From NCBI GenBank assembly GCA_003577315.1, contig QEVK01000020.1:1-62534 (forward strand): DNA of 62,534 bases, written 5' to 3'. The notes below the pieces were generated by a model that worked only from the letters and a program-made list of their open reading frames with translations, did not search any database and had not been told where the DNA came from. This document shows positions 37,775-46,407 of the stretch, piece after piece. The stretch is from Hyphomicrobiales bacterium (GTDB lineage Bacteria > Pseudomonadota > Alphaproteobacteria > Rhizobiales > Rhizobiaceae). Both the position numbers and the translations under genes were made by a program. Position 1 is the first letter of the stretch, and each line of letters begins with the position of its first letter.

Positions 37775-39586
37775 ATGACCGCGCCCTCCTTTCCCGAGCT
37801 GACGCTGCCGCAGATGCTGCGCGAGCACGCCCGGCTCACCCCGCAACGCACCGCCGTGCGCCAGAAGGATTTCGGCATCTGGAACCCGGTGTCGTGGAAG
37901 GACTATTACGAGCGCGCCGCCAATGTCGGCCACGGCTACCGCGCGCTCGGCCTCGACGCGGGAAGCCACGTCGCGGTCCTGTCGGAGAACCGCGTCGAAT
38001 GGGTGCTGGCCCAGCTCGGCGCCGGCCTCGTCGGGGCCGTCACCATCGGCGTCTACCCGACCAGCCCGGCGGCCGAGGTCGCCTACGTGCTGGAGCACGC
38101 CGACGCCGAGGTGATCGTGTGCGAGGACCAGGAGCAGGTCGACAAGGTCGTCGAGGTCCGCGACCGGCTGCCCAGGCTCCGGCGCATCGTCGTGGTCGAG
38201 GTCAAGGGCATGCGCCGCTACCCGGCCGACCTCGTCGTCTCCTTCGCGGCGCTGGAGGAGGCCGGCGCGGCGCATCGCGCGCAGAACCCCGGCCTCGTCG
38301 ACGAGGCGCTGGCGCGCCAGCGCCTCGAGGACACGGCGCTGATGATCTACACCTCCGGCTCGACCGGCAAGCCCAAGGGCGCGATGCTGACCTACGCCAA
38401 CATCCGCGCCCAGGCCGTCGCCGTGGTCGAGAAGCTGTCGCTCGACCGCGACGCCACGCACCTGTCCTACCTGCCGCTGTGCCACGTCGCCGAGCAGATG
38501 ACGACGCTGATGGCCCCGGTCTATCTCGGCTCGCAGATCAATTTCGGCGAATCGATCCGCACCGTGCAGGAGGACCTGCGCGAGGTGGCGCCGTCGATGT
38601 TCCTCGGCGTGCCGCGCATCTGGGAGAAGCTGCACTCCTCCATCCACATCCGCATGCTGGAGACCGGCGGCCTGCGGCGTCGCCTGTTCGAATGGGCCTG
38701 TGCCGCCTGCGAGCCCTTCGCCGAGACGCCGCGCCGCGAGCGCTCGCTCGGCCAGAGGCTGCGCTACGCTGTGGCCTATCTCCTCGTCTTCCGCGCGCTC
38801 CAGAACTATGTCGGCCTGCGCCGCGCCCGCGTCGCCATGACCGGGGCGGCGCCGATCTCGCCGCGCATCGTGCGCTTCTTCCGCACCATCGGCGTGCCGC
38901 TGGTCGAGGTCTACGGCGCCACCGAGACCAGCGGCATCGCGCTCGGCCAGACGCCGGCGCGGCTGGAGCCGGGCTGCGTCGGCGGCCCGGTCGTCAATGT
39001 CGAGGCCAGGATCGGCGAGGACGGCGAGCTGCTGCTGCGCGGGCCGACCGTGTTCAGCGGCTACTACAAGAACGACGAGGCGACGGCGGCCGCGATCCGC
39101 GACGGCTGGCTGCACACCGGCGACGTGGTGACGCTGGAGAACGGCCAGTACCGCATCGTCGACCGGCTCAAGGACATCATGATCACCGCCGGCGGCAAGA
39201 ACCTGAGCCCGTCCGAGATCGAGAACACGGTCAAGGGCAGCCCCTACGTCAAGGAGTGCATCGTCATCGGCGAGGCGAGGAAATACGTCTCGGCGCTGAT
39301 CCAGATCGACTACGAGACGGTCGGCAAGTGGGCCGAGGAGAACCGCATTGCCTACACCAACTTCCGCAACCTCGCCGAGAACCCGGCCGTGCGCGACCTG
39401 ATCGAGGCCGAGATCGCCGAGGCCAACGGCCAGCTCGCGCAGGTCTCGCACATCCGCCGCTTCCACCTGCTCACCAAGGAGCTGGACCACGACGACGACG
39501 AGGTGACGGCGACGATGAAGGTGCGGCGCGCCAACATCCAGAAGAAATACGCGGCCGAGATCGCCGGCCTCTATTCGGCGGCCTGA
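37775..39586 (+). CDS. AMP-dependent acyl-CoA synthetase (long-chain type)
   Basis: 603 residues. ANL adenylating enzyme that forms an acyl-AMP and then acyl-CoA. P-loop MIYTSGSTGKPKGAMLTYAN, LPLCHVAEQM, VEVYGATETSGIA, DGWLHTGDVV and RLKDIMITAGGKNLSPSEIE are all intact; the C-terminal swivel domain carries the acylation Lys region (TATMKVRRANIQKKY). Follows livF closely, so it probably traps the imported acid as its CoA ester. Long-chain subfamily membership suggests a bulky hydrophobic acid, but the true substrate cannot be read from sequence. Confidence 0.87.
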   Translation: MTAPSFPELTLPQMLREHARLTPQRTAVRQKDFGIWNPVSWKDYYERAANVGHGYRALGLDAGSHVAVLSENRVEWVLAQLGAGLVGAVTIGVYPTSPAAEVAYVLEHADAEVIVCEDQEQVDKVVEVRDRLPRLRRIVVVEVKGMRRYPADLVVSFAALEEAGAAHRAQNPGLVDEALARQRLEDTALMIYTSGSTGKPKGAMLTYANIRAQAVAVVEKLSLDRDATHLSYLPLCHVAEQMTTLMAPVYLGSQINFGESIRTVQEDLREVAPSMFLGVPRIWEKLHSSIHIRMLETGGLRRRLFEWACAACEPFAETPRRERSLGQRLRYAVAYLLVFRALQNYVGLRRARVAMTGAAPISPRIVRFFRTIGVPLVEVYGATETSGIALGQTPARLEPGCVGGPVVNVEARIGEDGELLLRGPTVFSGYYKNDEATAAAIRDGWLHTGDVVTLENGQYRIVDRLKDIMITAGGKNLSPSEIENTVKGSPYVKECIVIGEARKYVSALIQIDYETVGKWAEENRIAYTNFRNLAENPAVRDLIEAEIAEANGQLAQVSHIRRFHLLTKELDHDDDEVTATMKVRRANIQKKYAAEIAGLYSAA

Positions 39587-39603
39587 ACGGGCGGGAGGAC
39601 CCC

Positions 39604-40395
39604 ATGGAAGACACCGTCATCGTCGGGCACGACGCCGCCTCCGGCATCGCCCGCATCGTGCTCAACCGGCCGCAGGTGCTCAACGCCGTCGACGTCGCCA
39701 TGGCGCGCGCCTTCGCCGCGGCGGTCGAGGACGTCGCCGGCCGCGACGGCGTGCGCGCCATCGTCGTCGCCGCCTCCGGCCGCGCCTTCGTCGCCGGCGG
39801 CGACGTCGCCGCCTTCGGGGCCGACCCCTCCACCTCGGCCGGGGTGGTCGACGCCATCCTCGACGCCATGCACCCGGCGCTGCTGCGCCTGCGCGCGCAG
39901 GACGCGCCGGTGATCGCGGCGGTCAGGGGGGCCGCGGCCGGGGCCGGCCTGTCGCTGGCGCTCGCCGCCGACCTGGTGGTGGCCGAGGAGGGCGCGAGAT
40001 TCGTCGTCGCCTACGACCGGCTCGGTGTCTCGCCCGATTGCGGCGGCACCTGGCTGCTGCCGCGCAAGGTGGGCGCCGCGCTCGCCGCCGAGATGATGCT
40101 GCTCGGCCGCCAGCTCGACGCCGCCGAGGCCAGGGACGCCGGCATCGTCAATGTCGTGGCGCCGCGGGACGGGCTCGACGCGGCGGTGGACGAGCTCGCC
40201 GCCAGGGTCGCGGCCGGCCCGACGCGCGCCTTCGGCCATTTCCGCCGGCTGGCGGACGCCGCCTTCGCCACGCCGCTCGCCGACCAGCTCGAGGCCGAGC
40301 GCGCCGCCTTCCTCGCCTGCACGCGCACGGCCGATTTCCGCGAGGGCGTCTCCGCCTTCCTCGGCAAGCGCAAGGCCGCCTTCGAGGGCCGGTGA
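39604..40395 (+). CDS. Enoyl-CoA hydratase/isomerase family protein, PaaG-like
   Basis: 263 residues, crotonase fold: SGRAFVAGGDVAAFG and RGAAAGAGLSLALAADLVVA. Both hydratase Glu positions are changed; instead the segment YDRLGVSPDCGGTWLLPRKV resembles PaaG-type isomerases, where an Asp (SPDCG) is catalytic. An isomerase acting on an unsaturated or epoxidised acyl-CoA is therefore likelier than a simple hydratase. Last gene of the livGHMJF operon, 17 bases after the synthetase, with GGGAGG before the ATG. Its stop codon is in a hairpin shared with the convergent aminotransferase gene. Confidence 0.8.
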   Translation: MEDTVIVGHDAASGIARIVLNRPQVLNAVDVAMARAFAAAVEDVAGRDGVRAIVVAASGRAFVAGGDVAAFGADPSTSAGVVDAILDAMHPALLRLRAQDAPVIAAVRGAAAGAGLSLALAADLVVAEEGARFVVAYDRLGVSPDCGGTWLLPRKVGAALAAEMMLLGRQLDAAEARDAGIVNVVAPRDGLDAAVDELAARVAAGPTRAFGHFRRLADAAFATPLADQLEAERAAFLACTRTADFREGVSAFLGKRKAAFEGR

Positions 40396-40423
40396 GGCGA
40401 CCGCCGGACGGAAGGACGCCTCA
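40393..40423. terminator. Shared hairpin between convergent operons
   Basis: TGAGGCG (40393-40399) pairs with CGCCTCA (40417-40423). Each arm starts with the stop codon of one of the two converging genes. Loop of 17 bases, no U-run; possible bidirectional 3' end structure. Confidence 0.35.
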
Positions 40424-41713
40424 GGCCGTCTTCTGCGCCGCCGCCTCTATCGAGGCCTCGATGATGTCGAGCGCCTCGTCGAGCTGCTCCATGGGAATGG
40501 TCAGCGGCGGCAGGAGCCGGATGACGTTGTAGCGCGTGCCGCAGGAAAGCAGGATCAGGCCGCGCGCCTCGGCCTCGGCGACGATGGCCGTGGCCAGCGC
40601 CGGGTCCGGGGCGCGGCTTTGCCGGTCCCTCACCAGCTCGAAGGCGTTCATGGCGCCGAGGCCGCGCACCTCGCCGATGCGCTCCATGCCCTGCCGCGCC
40701 GCGATCGCCGTCAGCCGGGCGCGGATCGTCTCGCCGATCCGTCCGGCGCGCTCGCACAGCCCCTCCTCCTCGATGACGTCGAGCACGGCGTGCGAGGCCG
40801 CCACCGCCAGCGGGTTGCCGGCATAGGTGCCACCGACGCCGCCGGGGCCGGGCGCGTCGACGATCGCGGCCCGGCCGGTCACCGCCGACAGCGGGAAGCC
40901 GCCGGCCAGCCCCTTGGCCATGGTCACGAGGTCGGGCGCCACCCCGGCATGGTCGACGCCGAACATGCGGCCGGTGCGCGCCATGCCGGCCTGCACCTCG
41001 TCGGCGATGAAGACGATGCCGTGGCGGTCGCAGATCTCGCGCAGCGCCCGCAGGAAGCCGAACGGCGCGACGGTGAAGCCGCCTTCGCCCTGCACCGGCT
41101 CGATGATGATGGCGGCGACCCGCTCGGGGTCGAGCGAGGAGGCGAACAGCCGCTCCAGATGCGCCAGCGCGTCCTCCTCCGTCACGCCGTGGAAGGCGTT
41201 GGGGAAGGGCGCGTGGACGATCTCCGGCGGCATGGCGCCGAAGCCCTTCTTGTAGGGCGCGACCTTGCCGGTCAGCGCCATGCCCAGCAGCGTGCGGCCG
41301 TGGAAGGCGCCGGAAAAGGCGACGACGCCGGAGCGGCCGGTATGGGCGCGCGCCATCTTGACCGCGTTCTCCACCGCCTCGGCGCCGGTGGTGGCCAGCA
41401 TGGTCCTCTTCTCGAAGTCGCCGGGGGTCAGCGCGTTCAGCCGCTCGGCCAGCCCGATATAGGACTCGAACGGCGCGACGTGGAAGCAGGTGTGGGTGAA
41501 GTCCTGCGCCTGCCTGGCCACGGCCTCCATGATCTTCGGGTGGCGGTGGCCGGTGTTGTTGACGGCGATGCCGGCGGCGAGGTCGATGTAGCGCTTGCCC
41601 TCCACGTCCCACAATTCGGCGTTCTCGGCGCGCACGGCATAGATGCCGCGGGTGGCGACGCCGCGCGCGACGGCGGCGGACTTGCGGGCGGAAAGGGCGC
41701 CGGTGGCGGTCAT
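40421..41713 (-). CDS. gabT: Class III aminotransferase, 4-aminobutyrate aminotransferase-like
   Basis: 430 residues, PLP enzyme of the omega-amino-acid group. VNNTGHRHPKIMEAVARQAQ, the phosphate-binding ATTGAEAVENAVKMARAHTG, FSGAFHGRTLLGMALTGK, FIADEVQAGMARTGRMF with Asp238, and MAKGLAGGFPLSAV with the PLP lysine at 267. Converts a terminal amino acid (for example GABA, 5-aminovalerate or 6-aminohexanoate) to the semialdehyde. Last gene of the hyuBA/liv operon, 77 bases after the binding protein, which suggests that its substrate is the ring-opened product. Start at 41713. Confidence 0.87.
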   Translation of the reverse strand: MTATGALSARKSAAVARGVATRGIYAVRAENAELWDVEGKRYIDLAAGIAVNNTGHRHPKIMEAVARQAQDFTHTCFHVAPFESYIGLAERLNALTPGDFEKRTMLATTGAEAVENAVKMARAHTGRSGVVAFSGAFHGRTLLGMALTGKVAPYKKGFGAMPPEIVHAPFPNAFHGVTEEDALAHLERLFASSLDPERVAAIIIEPVQGEGGFTVAPFGFLRALREICDRHGIVFIADEVQAGMARTGRMFGVDHAGVAPDLVTMAKGLAGGFPLSAVTGRAAIVDAPGPGGVGGTYAGNPLAVAASHAVLDVIEEEGLCERAGRIGETIRARLTAIAARQGMERIGEVRGLGAMNAFELVRDRQSRAPDPALATAIVAEAEARGLILLSCGTRYNVIRLLPPLTIPMEQLDEALDIIEASIEAAAQKTA

Positions 41714-41790
41714 GGCAGGCTCCGGGGTGGATCGGGTTGCGGTGGTGTGCGGCGGGGGCGCCGCCCGCGATGCCGGGCGGCGCCGTTGCC

Positions 41791-42963
41791 CTACTTGCCC
41801 ATCAGCACGTCGAGCGGCACAGGCTGCGAGATGCGCCACTCGTCGATGCGCGCCGGCTTGCCGTCGCTGATCTCGACGATCTGCATCAGCGCCGTGTTCT
41901 GGTGGTGCAGCTCGGAGGAGAAGCTGCGCGGGCCGAACGCGGTCGGCTCGTCGCTCATCTTCTCCAGCTCCGCCGTCACCGCCGCGCCCTCGACGGTGCC
42001 GGCGCGCTCCACCGCCTTGGCCCACAGGTCGATCAGCACGTAGCCGGGATAGGCGTACTGGCTGGCCGGGCGCGCCCCGGTCTTGGCCTCGTAGGCGCGG
42101 TTGAACGCCTCGACCTCGGCGCGCGGGTCGTCGCCGTGGATCGAGCCCTGCACCGGCAGCACGAAGTCGGACAGGCCGGGCGTGGCGTCGAGCCAGTAGG
42201 AGCCGTCGACGGCCGAGCCGTTGAGGATCAGCGAGTCGATGCCGGCGGCGCGGATCTGGCGCACGGCGGCCGCCGCGCCCGGCATCACCGAGCACAGCAT
42301 GATGACGTCCGGCTCGTCGCCGAGCGACTTGATGCGGGTGATCTGCGCGGCGATGGAGGCGTCGTCGTTCTTGAAGCTGTCGCGGCCGACGATGGCCGCG
42401 CCCTCGAGTTGCGGGAACATCCACTCGAAGCCGGTGCAGATGCCCTTGTTGTACTCGATGAAGGTGTCCTCCAGCACGTAAGCGGCGCGCGCCTCGCGCC
42501 TGGCATGGGCCCATTCGGCCATGGTCGCGCCCTGCACCGGGGCGAGCACGGACGACGAGAAGCTGAGCGGCCCCACGCCCTGGATGCCGGCCTTCACGTC
42601 CTCGGCGCACAGGAAGAAGCTGATCATCGCCTCGCCCTCGGCGACCAGCGCCGCCGGCGCGCCGAAATCGTAGTCGCACGACACGATCATCATCTGCGCG
42701 CCCTGGTCGAGCAGGTCGAGCCCGGCCTTGGCCGCGCCGGCGCGGTCGGTGCGGGTGTCGGCCTCCACGACGGCGATCTTTCTGCCGAGCAGGCCGCCGG
42801 CGGCGTTGATCTCGTCGATGCGGATTTTCGCGGCGGTGGCGGCCGGCGTGTCGTAGGCCTCCATCCAGCCCGACTTGGCGATGGCGAAGCCGATGGTGAT
42901 GTCCTTGGCCTGCGCCGGGGCGGAAAGCGCCAGCAGGGCCAGCACGCAGATGGCGGGTTTCAT
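41791..42963 (-). CDS. Periplasmic substrate-binding protein (Leu/Ile/Val- or amide-binding family)
   Basis: 390 residues with a signal peptide (MKPAICVLALLALSAPAQA). Type I fold: ITIGFAIAKSGWMEAYDTPA, LLGRKIAVVEADTRTDRAGA, SIHGDDPRAEVEAFNRAYEA, QYAYPGYVLIDLWAKAVERA. Supplies ligand to the LivHM/GF-like proteins at 42987-46406. The relation to HyuA/HyuB downstream of the same promoter suggests a cyclic amide or hydantoin ligand rather than an amino acid (inference). GAGGAGACAC precedes the ATG. Confidence 0.83.
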   Translation of the reverse strand: MKPAICVLALLALSAPAQAKDITIGFAIAKSGWMEAYDTPAATAAKIRIDEINAAGGLLGRKIAVVEADTRTDRAGAAKAGLDLLDQGAQMMIVSCDYDFGAPAALVAEGEAMISFFLCAEDVKAGIQGVGPLSFSSSVLAPVQGATMAEWAHARREARAAYVLEDTFIEYNKGICTGFEWMFPQLEGAAIVGRDSFKNDDASIAAQITRIKSLGDEPDVIMLCSVMPGAAAAVRQIRAAGIDSLILNGSAVDGSYWLDATPGLSDFVLPVQGSIHGDDPRAEVEAFNRAYEAKTGARPASQYAYPGYVLIDLWAKAVERAGTVEGAAVTAELEKMSDEPTAFGPRSFSSELHHQNTALMQIVEISDGKPARIDEWRISQPVPLDVLMGK

Positions 42964-42986
42964 TTTTGTGTCTCCTCTGGAACGGG

Positions 42987-44051
42987 TCAGTCGTTGGCCG
43001 CCCCGCGCCCGGTGACCCAGCGGGCGGGGAGCGTGATCTCGCGGCCGGCAAGCAGGCCCGCGGGACGGAAGACGAGGACGAGGATCATCGCCGCGGCGAT
43101 GAGGATCTCCTGCGAGCCGGGCGGCAGCGCGAAGGTGAGGCCGCCGAGGCTGACGCCCTTTTCCATGCGCACCAGCACCTCGACGGCGAGCGAGACGGCG
43201 AGCACGCCGACGACGGCGCCCGACAGCGAGCCGATGCCGCCGACCACCAGCATGGCCAGCATCAGGAAGGTGAGGTTGAGATAGAAGGCGTCGGGGTTGA
43301 TGACGCCGATGAAGTGGCCCATCAGCGCCCCGCCCGCGCCGCAGAAGAAGGCCGAGATGGTGTAGGCGGCGAGCCGGTGGCGGTAGCGGTCGATGCCGGA
43401 GGCCGAGGCCGCGACCTCGTCCTCGCGGCTGGCGCGCAGCGCAAGGCCGGAGGCCGACGCCGCGTAGAGGCTGGCGGCCGCGAGCGTCGCCACCGCCCAG
43501 CCCAGCCCGACCCACGGCGTGACGTAGCGCTCCAGCCCGACGACGGAGGAGGTGCCGCCGGTCACCGGCGTCCAGTTGGCCCAGATGGTGTTGACCATGG
43601 CCAGGAACGCGAAGGTGGCGATGGAGGCGGCGATGCCCGACAGCCGCAGGATCGCCGCGCCGGTGACCAGCGCCAGCGCCGCCGCCGCCAGCCCCGCCAC
43701 CAGCGAGGCCGGCAGCACGTGCCAGCGCGCGTCGGCCAGCATCGCCGGCAGGCCGGGCAGGAGCGTCGCCTTCATCGCCGGCGCCAGCGTCGTCCAGGCC
43801 GAGACATAGGCGCCGACGCAGGCGAAGGCGGCGTGGCCGAAGCTGATGACGCCGGAATTGCCGGCGAAGATCCAGAAGCCGGCCACCAGCGTGACGCGGA
43901 TCAGCGTCTCGGAGGCCATGCGCGCGCTGGCGCGATCGCCGAAGGCGGTGATCGCGACCACGAAGGCGAGGAGCAGCAGCGCAAGCAGCAGCGGCGTGGT
44001 CGCCGCCATGCGGCGGCGGACCTGATGCCGGGTCGTGCGGGAGGCGGACAT
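42987..44051 (-). CDS. ABC transporter permease, LivM-like
   Basis: 354 residues with LivM features: SGVISFGHAAFACVGAYVSA, TGAAILRLSGIAASIATFA, NTIWANWTPVTGGTSSVVG, RASREDEVAASASGIDRYRH, LAAYTISAFFCGAGGALMGH and LVLVFRPAGLLAGRE. Start at 44051 is 5 bases beyond the LivH-like stop. Part of the second Liv-type system of the window. Confidence 0.88.
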   Translation of the reverse strand: MSASRTTRHQVRRRMAATTPLLLALLLLAFVVAITAFGDRASARMASETLIRVTLVAGFWIFAGNSGVISFGHAAFACVGAYVSAWTTLAPAMKATLLPGLPAMLADARWHVLPASLVAGLAAAALALVTGAAILRLSGIAASIATFAFLAMVNTIWANWTPVTGGTSSVVGLERYVTPWVGLGWAVATLAAASLYAASASGLALRASREDEVAASASGIDRYRHRLAAYTISAFFCGAGGALMGHFIGVINPDAFYLNLTFLMLAMLVVGGIGSLSGAVVGVLAVSLAVEVLVRMEKGVSLGGLTFALPPGSQEILIAAAMILVLVFRPAGLLAGREITLPARWVTGRGAAND

Positions 44052-44056
44052 CGGGC

Positions 44057-44965
44057 TCAGACCCTCGGTTTGGCGCCGACGGAGGCGAACAGCCCCTGCG
44101 GCCGGAACAACAGGACAAGGATGACGAGGCCGTAGAGGAAGGCGTCGCGGAACGGCCGCGCCTCGACCGGCAGGAACGCCTGAAGCAGCGCCGAGGCCGC
44201 GCCCAGCGCCAGCCCCGCCGCCACCGCGCCGGCAAGGCTGCCCATGCCGCCGACCACGGTGGCGATGAAGGCGACGAGCATGATCTGCCCGCCCATGCGC
44301 ACGTCCGCCACCCCGGTCTGGGTGACGAGGACGAGCGCGACCACGGCGGCCAGCGCCCCCGACAGGGCGAAGGCCCCGGAGATGACGCCGTTGGCCCGCA
44401 CGCCCAGCATGCGCGCCATGTCGAAATCCTCGGCCGCCGCGCGCATCTCCAGGCCGACGCGCGCGCGCTTCAGCATCAGCGCCAGCCCGGCCAGGATCAG
44501 AGCCACCGCGCCGATGACGAGGAGCTGGAGCAGCGGCACCTGCGCCGACAGCACCTGCACCGGCGAGCCGAGCTGCGGCCACAGGCTCACCGCCTTGGGC
44601 CGTCCGCCATAGGCGACGAGCAGGATGTTCTGGAGCAGGATGCCGAGCGCGAAGCTCGCCACCATCAGCGCCACCGGCGAGGCGTTGCGCAGCGGCCGGA
44701 ACACCAGCGCCTCGGCCGCCACCGCCAGCCCCGCGCCGAAGGCGAGGATGGCGGCGATCAGCAGCGGCGCCGGCAGCGCGCCCAGCCCCATCGTCGCCAC
44801 CGCGTCGGCCGAGGGCAGGATCAGCGCGAACACCGAGCAGGCGATGAACTGGCCGTGGGCGAAGTTGACGAGGTTCATGACGCCGAAGATCAGCGCGATG
44901 CCGAGCGCGGCGATGGCGTAGATGCCGCCCAGCGACAGCGCGTCGAAAACGAGCTGGAGGCTCAT
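44057..44965 (-). CDS. ABC transporter permease, LivH-like
   Basis: 302 residues. LivH blocks: DALSLGGIYAIAALGIALIF, GVMNLVNFAHGQFIACSVFA, EMRAAAEDFDMARMLGVRAN, VAFIATVVGGMGSLAGAVAA and LLFRPQGLFAS at the C-terminus. Start at 44965 overlaps the LivF-like stop by four bases (ATGA). Forms the translocation pore with the LivM-like protein. Confidence 0.89.
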   Translation of the reverse strand: MSLQLVFDALSLGGIYAIAALGIALIFGVMNLVNFAHGQFIACSVFALILPSADAVATMGLGALPAPLLIAAILAFGAGLAVAAEALVFRPLRNASPVALMVASFALGILLQNILLVAYGGRPKAVSLWPQLGSPVQVLSAQVPLLQLLVIGAVALILAGLALMLKRARVGLEMRAAAEDFDMARMLGVRANGVISGAFALSGALAAVVALVLVTQTGVADVRMGGQIMLVAFIATVVGGMGSLAGAVAAGLALGAASALLQAFLPVEARPFRDAFLYGLVILVLLFRPQGLFASVGAKPRV

Positions 44966-45681
44966 GACGGGTCTCCGAAATAGGCTTCGGCCAGGAGGTC
45001 GCCGGCGGCGAAGGCGGCGGCGTCGCCGTCGGCGACCACCTTGCCGCCGCGCATCAGCAGCATGCGGCCGCCGACGCGGGCGGCCCGCGTCGAGGACTGC
45101 TCGACGATCACCAGCGTCAGCCCGCGCAGCGCCTGCAACGCGCACAGCCGCTCGTAGACCTCGTCCACCACCTTGGGCGCGAGGCCGAGCGAGGGCTCGT
45201 CCACCAGCATCAGCTTGGGATTGGTCATCAGCGCGCGCGAGATGGCGAGCATCTGCTGCTGGCCGCCCGACAGCGCCCCGGCATTGGCGTGGGCGCGCTC
45301 GCGCAGGATGGGGAAGGCGTTGTAGACGGTCTCGAGGTCGTCGGCCACCGCGGCGCGGTCGCGGCGCTGGCCGGTGCCGATCATGAGGTTCTCGCGGACG
45401 GTCAGGCCGGCGAAGATGCGCCGCCCCTCCGGCACCATCGACAGGCCGCGCCGGGCGATGTCCTCCGGCGCGCGGCCGGAAAGGATGTCGCCGTCCATCT
45501 CGACGCGGCCGTGGGCGGCGCGCACCGCGCCGCAGATCGCGCCCAGCAGCGAGGACTTGCCCGCGCCGTTGGGGCCGGAGACGAACAGCCGCTCGCCCTC
45601 GGCGACGGCGAAGGAGACGTCCTTCACCGCCAGCAGCTTGCCGTAGCGCACCGCAAGGTCGAACACGCCGAGCTTGGCCAT
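44962..45681 (-). CDS. ABC transporter ATP-binding protein, LivF-like
   Basis: 239 residues. Walker A GPNGAGKSS, GLSMVPEGRRIFAGLTVREN, signature LSGGQQQMLAISRALM, Walker B LMLVDEPSLGLAP, VIVEQSSTRAARV. Start at 45681 (MAKLGVFDLA) shares a base with the LivG-like stop (TGATG). The in-frame extension to 45801 reads basic residues from the previous gene and is rejected. Confidence 0.88.
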   Translation of the reverse strand: MAKLGVFDLAVRYGKLLAVKDVSFAVAEGERLFVSGPNGAGKSSLLGAICGAVRAAHGRVEMDGDILSGRAPEDIARRGLSMVPEGRRIFAGLTVRENLMIGTGQRRDRAAVADDLETVYNAFPILRERAHANAGALSGGQQQMLAISRALMTNPKLMLVDEPSLGLAPKVVDEVYERLCALQALRGLTLVIVEQSSTRAARVGGRMLLMRGGKVVADGDAAAFAAGDLLAEAYFGDPS

Positions 45682-46406
45682 CACGCCGCCTCCGCATGCG
45701 CGCCGAGATAGGCTTCGCGCACGGCCTTCGAGCCGAGGATGGCGGCGCGCCCGCCGGCCTCGATCACGCGGCCGCCGTCGAGCACGACGACATGGGCGCA
45801 CACCGACAGCACCAGCCCGACATTGTGCTCGATCAGCAGGCAGCCGGCGCCGCGCTCGGCGGCGATGCGGCGGATCAGGGCGGCGAGGTCGGCCGCCTCC
45901 TTCTCCGACATGCCGGCGGCCGGCTCGTCGAGCAGCAGGTAGGACGGCCGGCCCATCAGGGCGCGGGCGATGGCGACGCGGCGCTCGTCGGTATAGGGCA
46001 GGCCGGCGGCGGGCCGGCTTTGCAGGTCGGAAATGCCCATCCAGGCGAGCAGTTCCTCGGCCTCCTGCTCCGCCGCCGCCCGGCGCAGGCCGAGCCCGAC
46101 GCCGGTGCAGGCGAGGTTGTCGAGCACGTCGAGGCCGGCAAACAGCCGCCCGGCCTGGAAGGTGCGCGCCACGCCGGCGCGGCGCAGGGCGTGCGCCGAC
46201 AGGCGCGAGACGTCGCGGCCGTCGAGGCTCACCCGGCCGCAGGTCGGGCGCTGGAAGCCGGTCAGCACGTTGACGCAGGTGGTCTTGCCGGCGCCGTTGG
46301 GGCCGATCAGCCCCACCACCTGCCCCGGCTCGACCGTGAGGTCGATCTCGTGCAGCGCCCGGAAGCCGCCGAAGGCGACCCCCGCCCGTTCCAGCGCCAG
46401 CGCCAT
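45681..46406 (-). CDS. ABC transporter ATP-binding protein, LivG-like
   Basis: 241 residues. Walker A GPNGAGKTT, LivG block VARTFQAGRLFAGLDVLDNL, LLLDEPAAGMSEKEAADLAA, and LLIEHNVGLVLSVCAHVVVL. The expected LSGG signature appears as GLPYTDERRVAIARALMG, as in many LivG proteins where the motif is degenerate. Begins one base after the hyuA stop, which places the transporter in the same transcript as hyuBA. Confidence 0.87.
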   Translation of the reverse strand: MALALERAGVAFGGFRALHEIDLTVEPGQVVGLIGPNGAGKTTCVNVLTGFQRPTCGRVSLDGRDVSRLSAHALRRAGVARTFQAGRLFAGLDVLDNLACTGVGLGLRRAAAEQEAEELLAWMGISDLQSRPAAGLPYTDERRVAIARALMGRPSYLLLDEPAAGMSEKEAADLAALIRRIAAERGAGCLLIEHNVGLVLSVCAHVVVLDGGRVIEAGGRAAILGSKAVREAYLGAHAEAA

Positions 46407-46407
46407 C

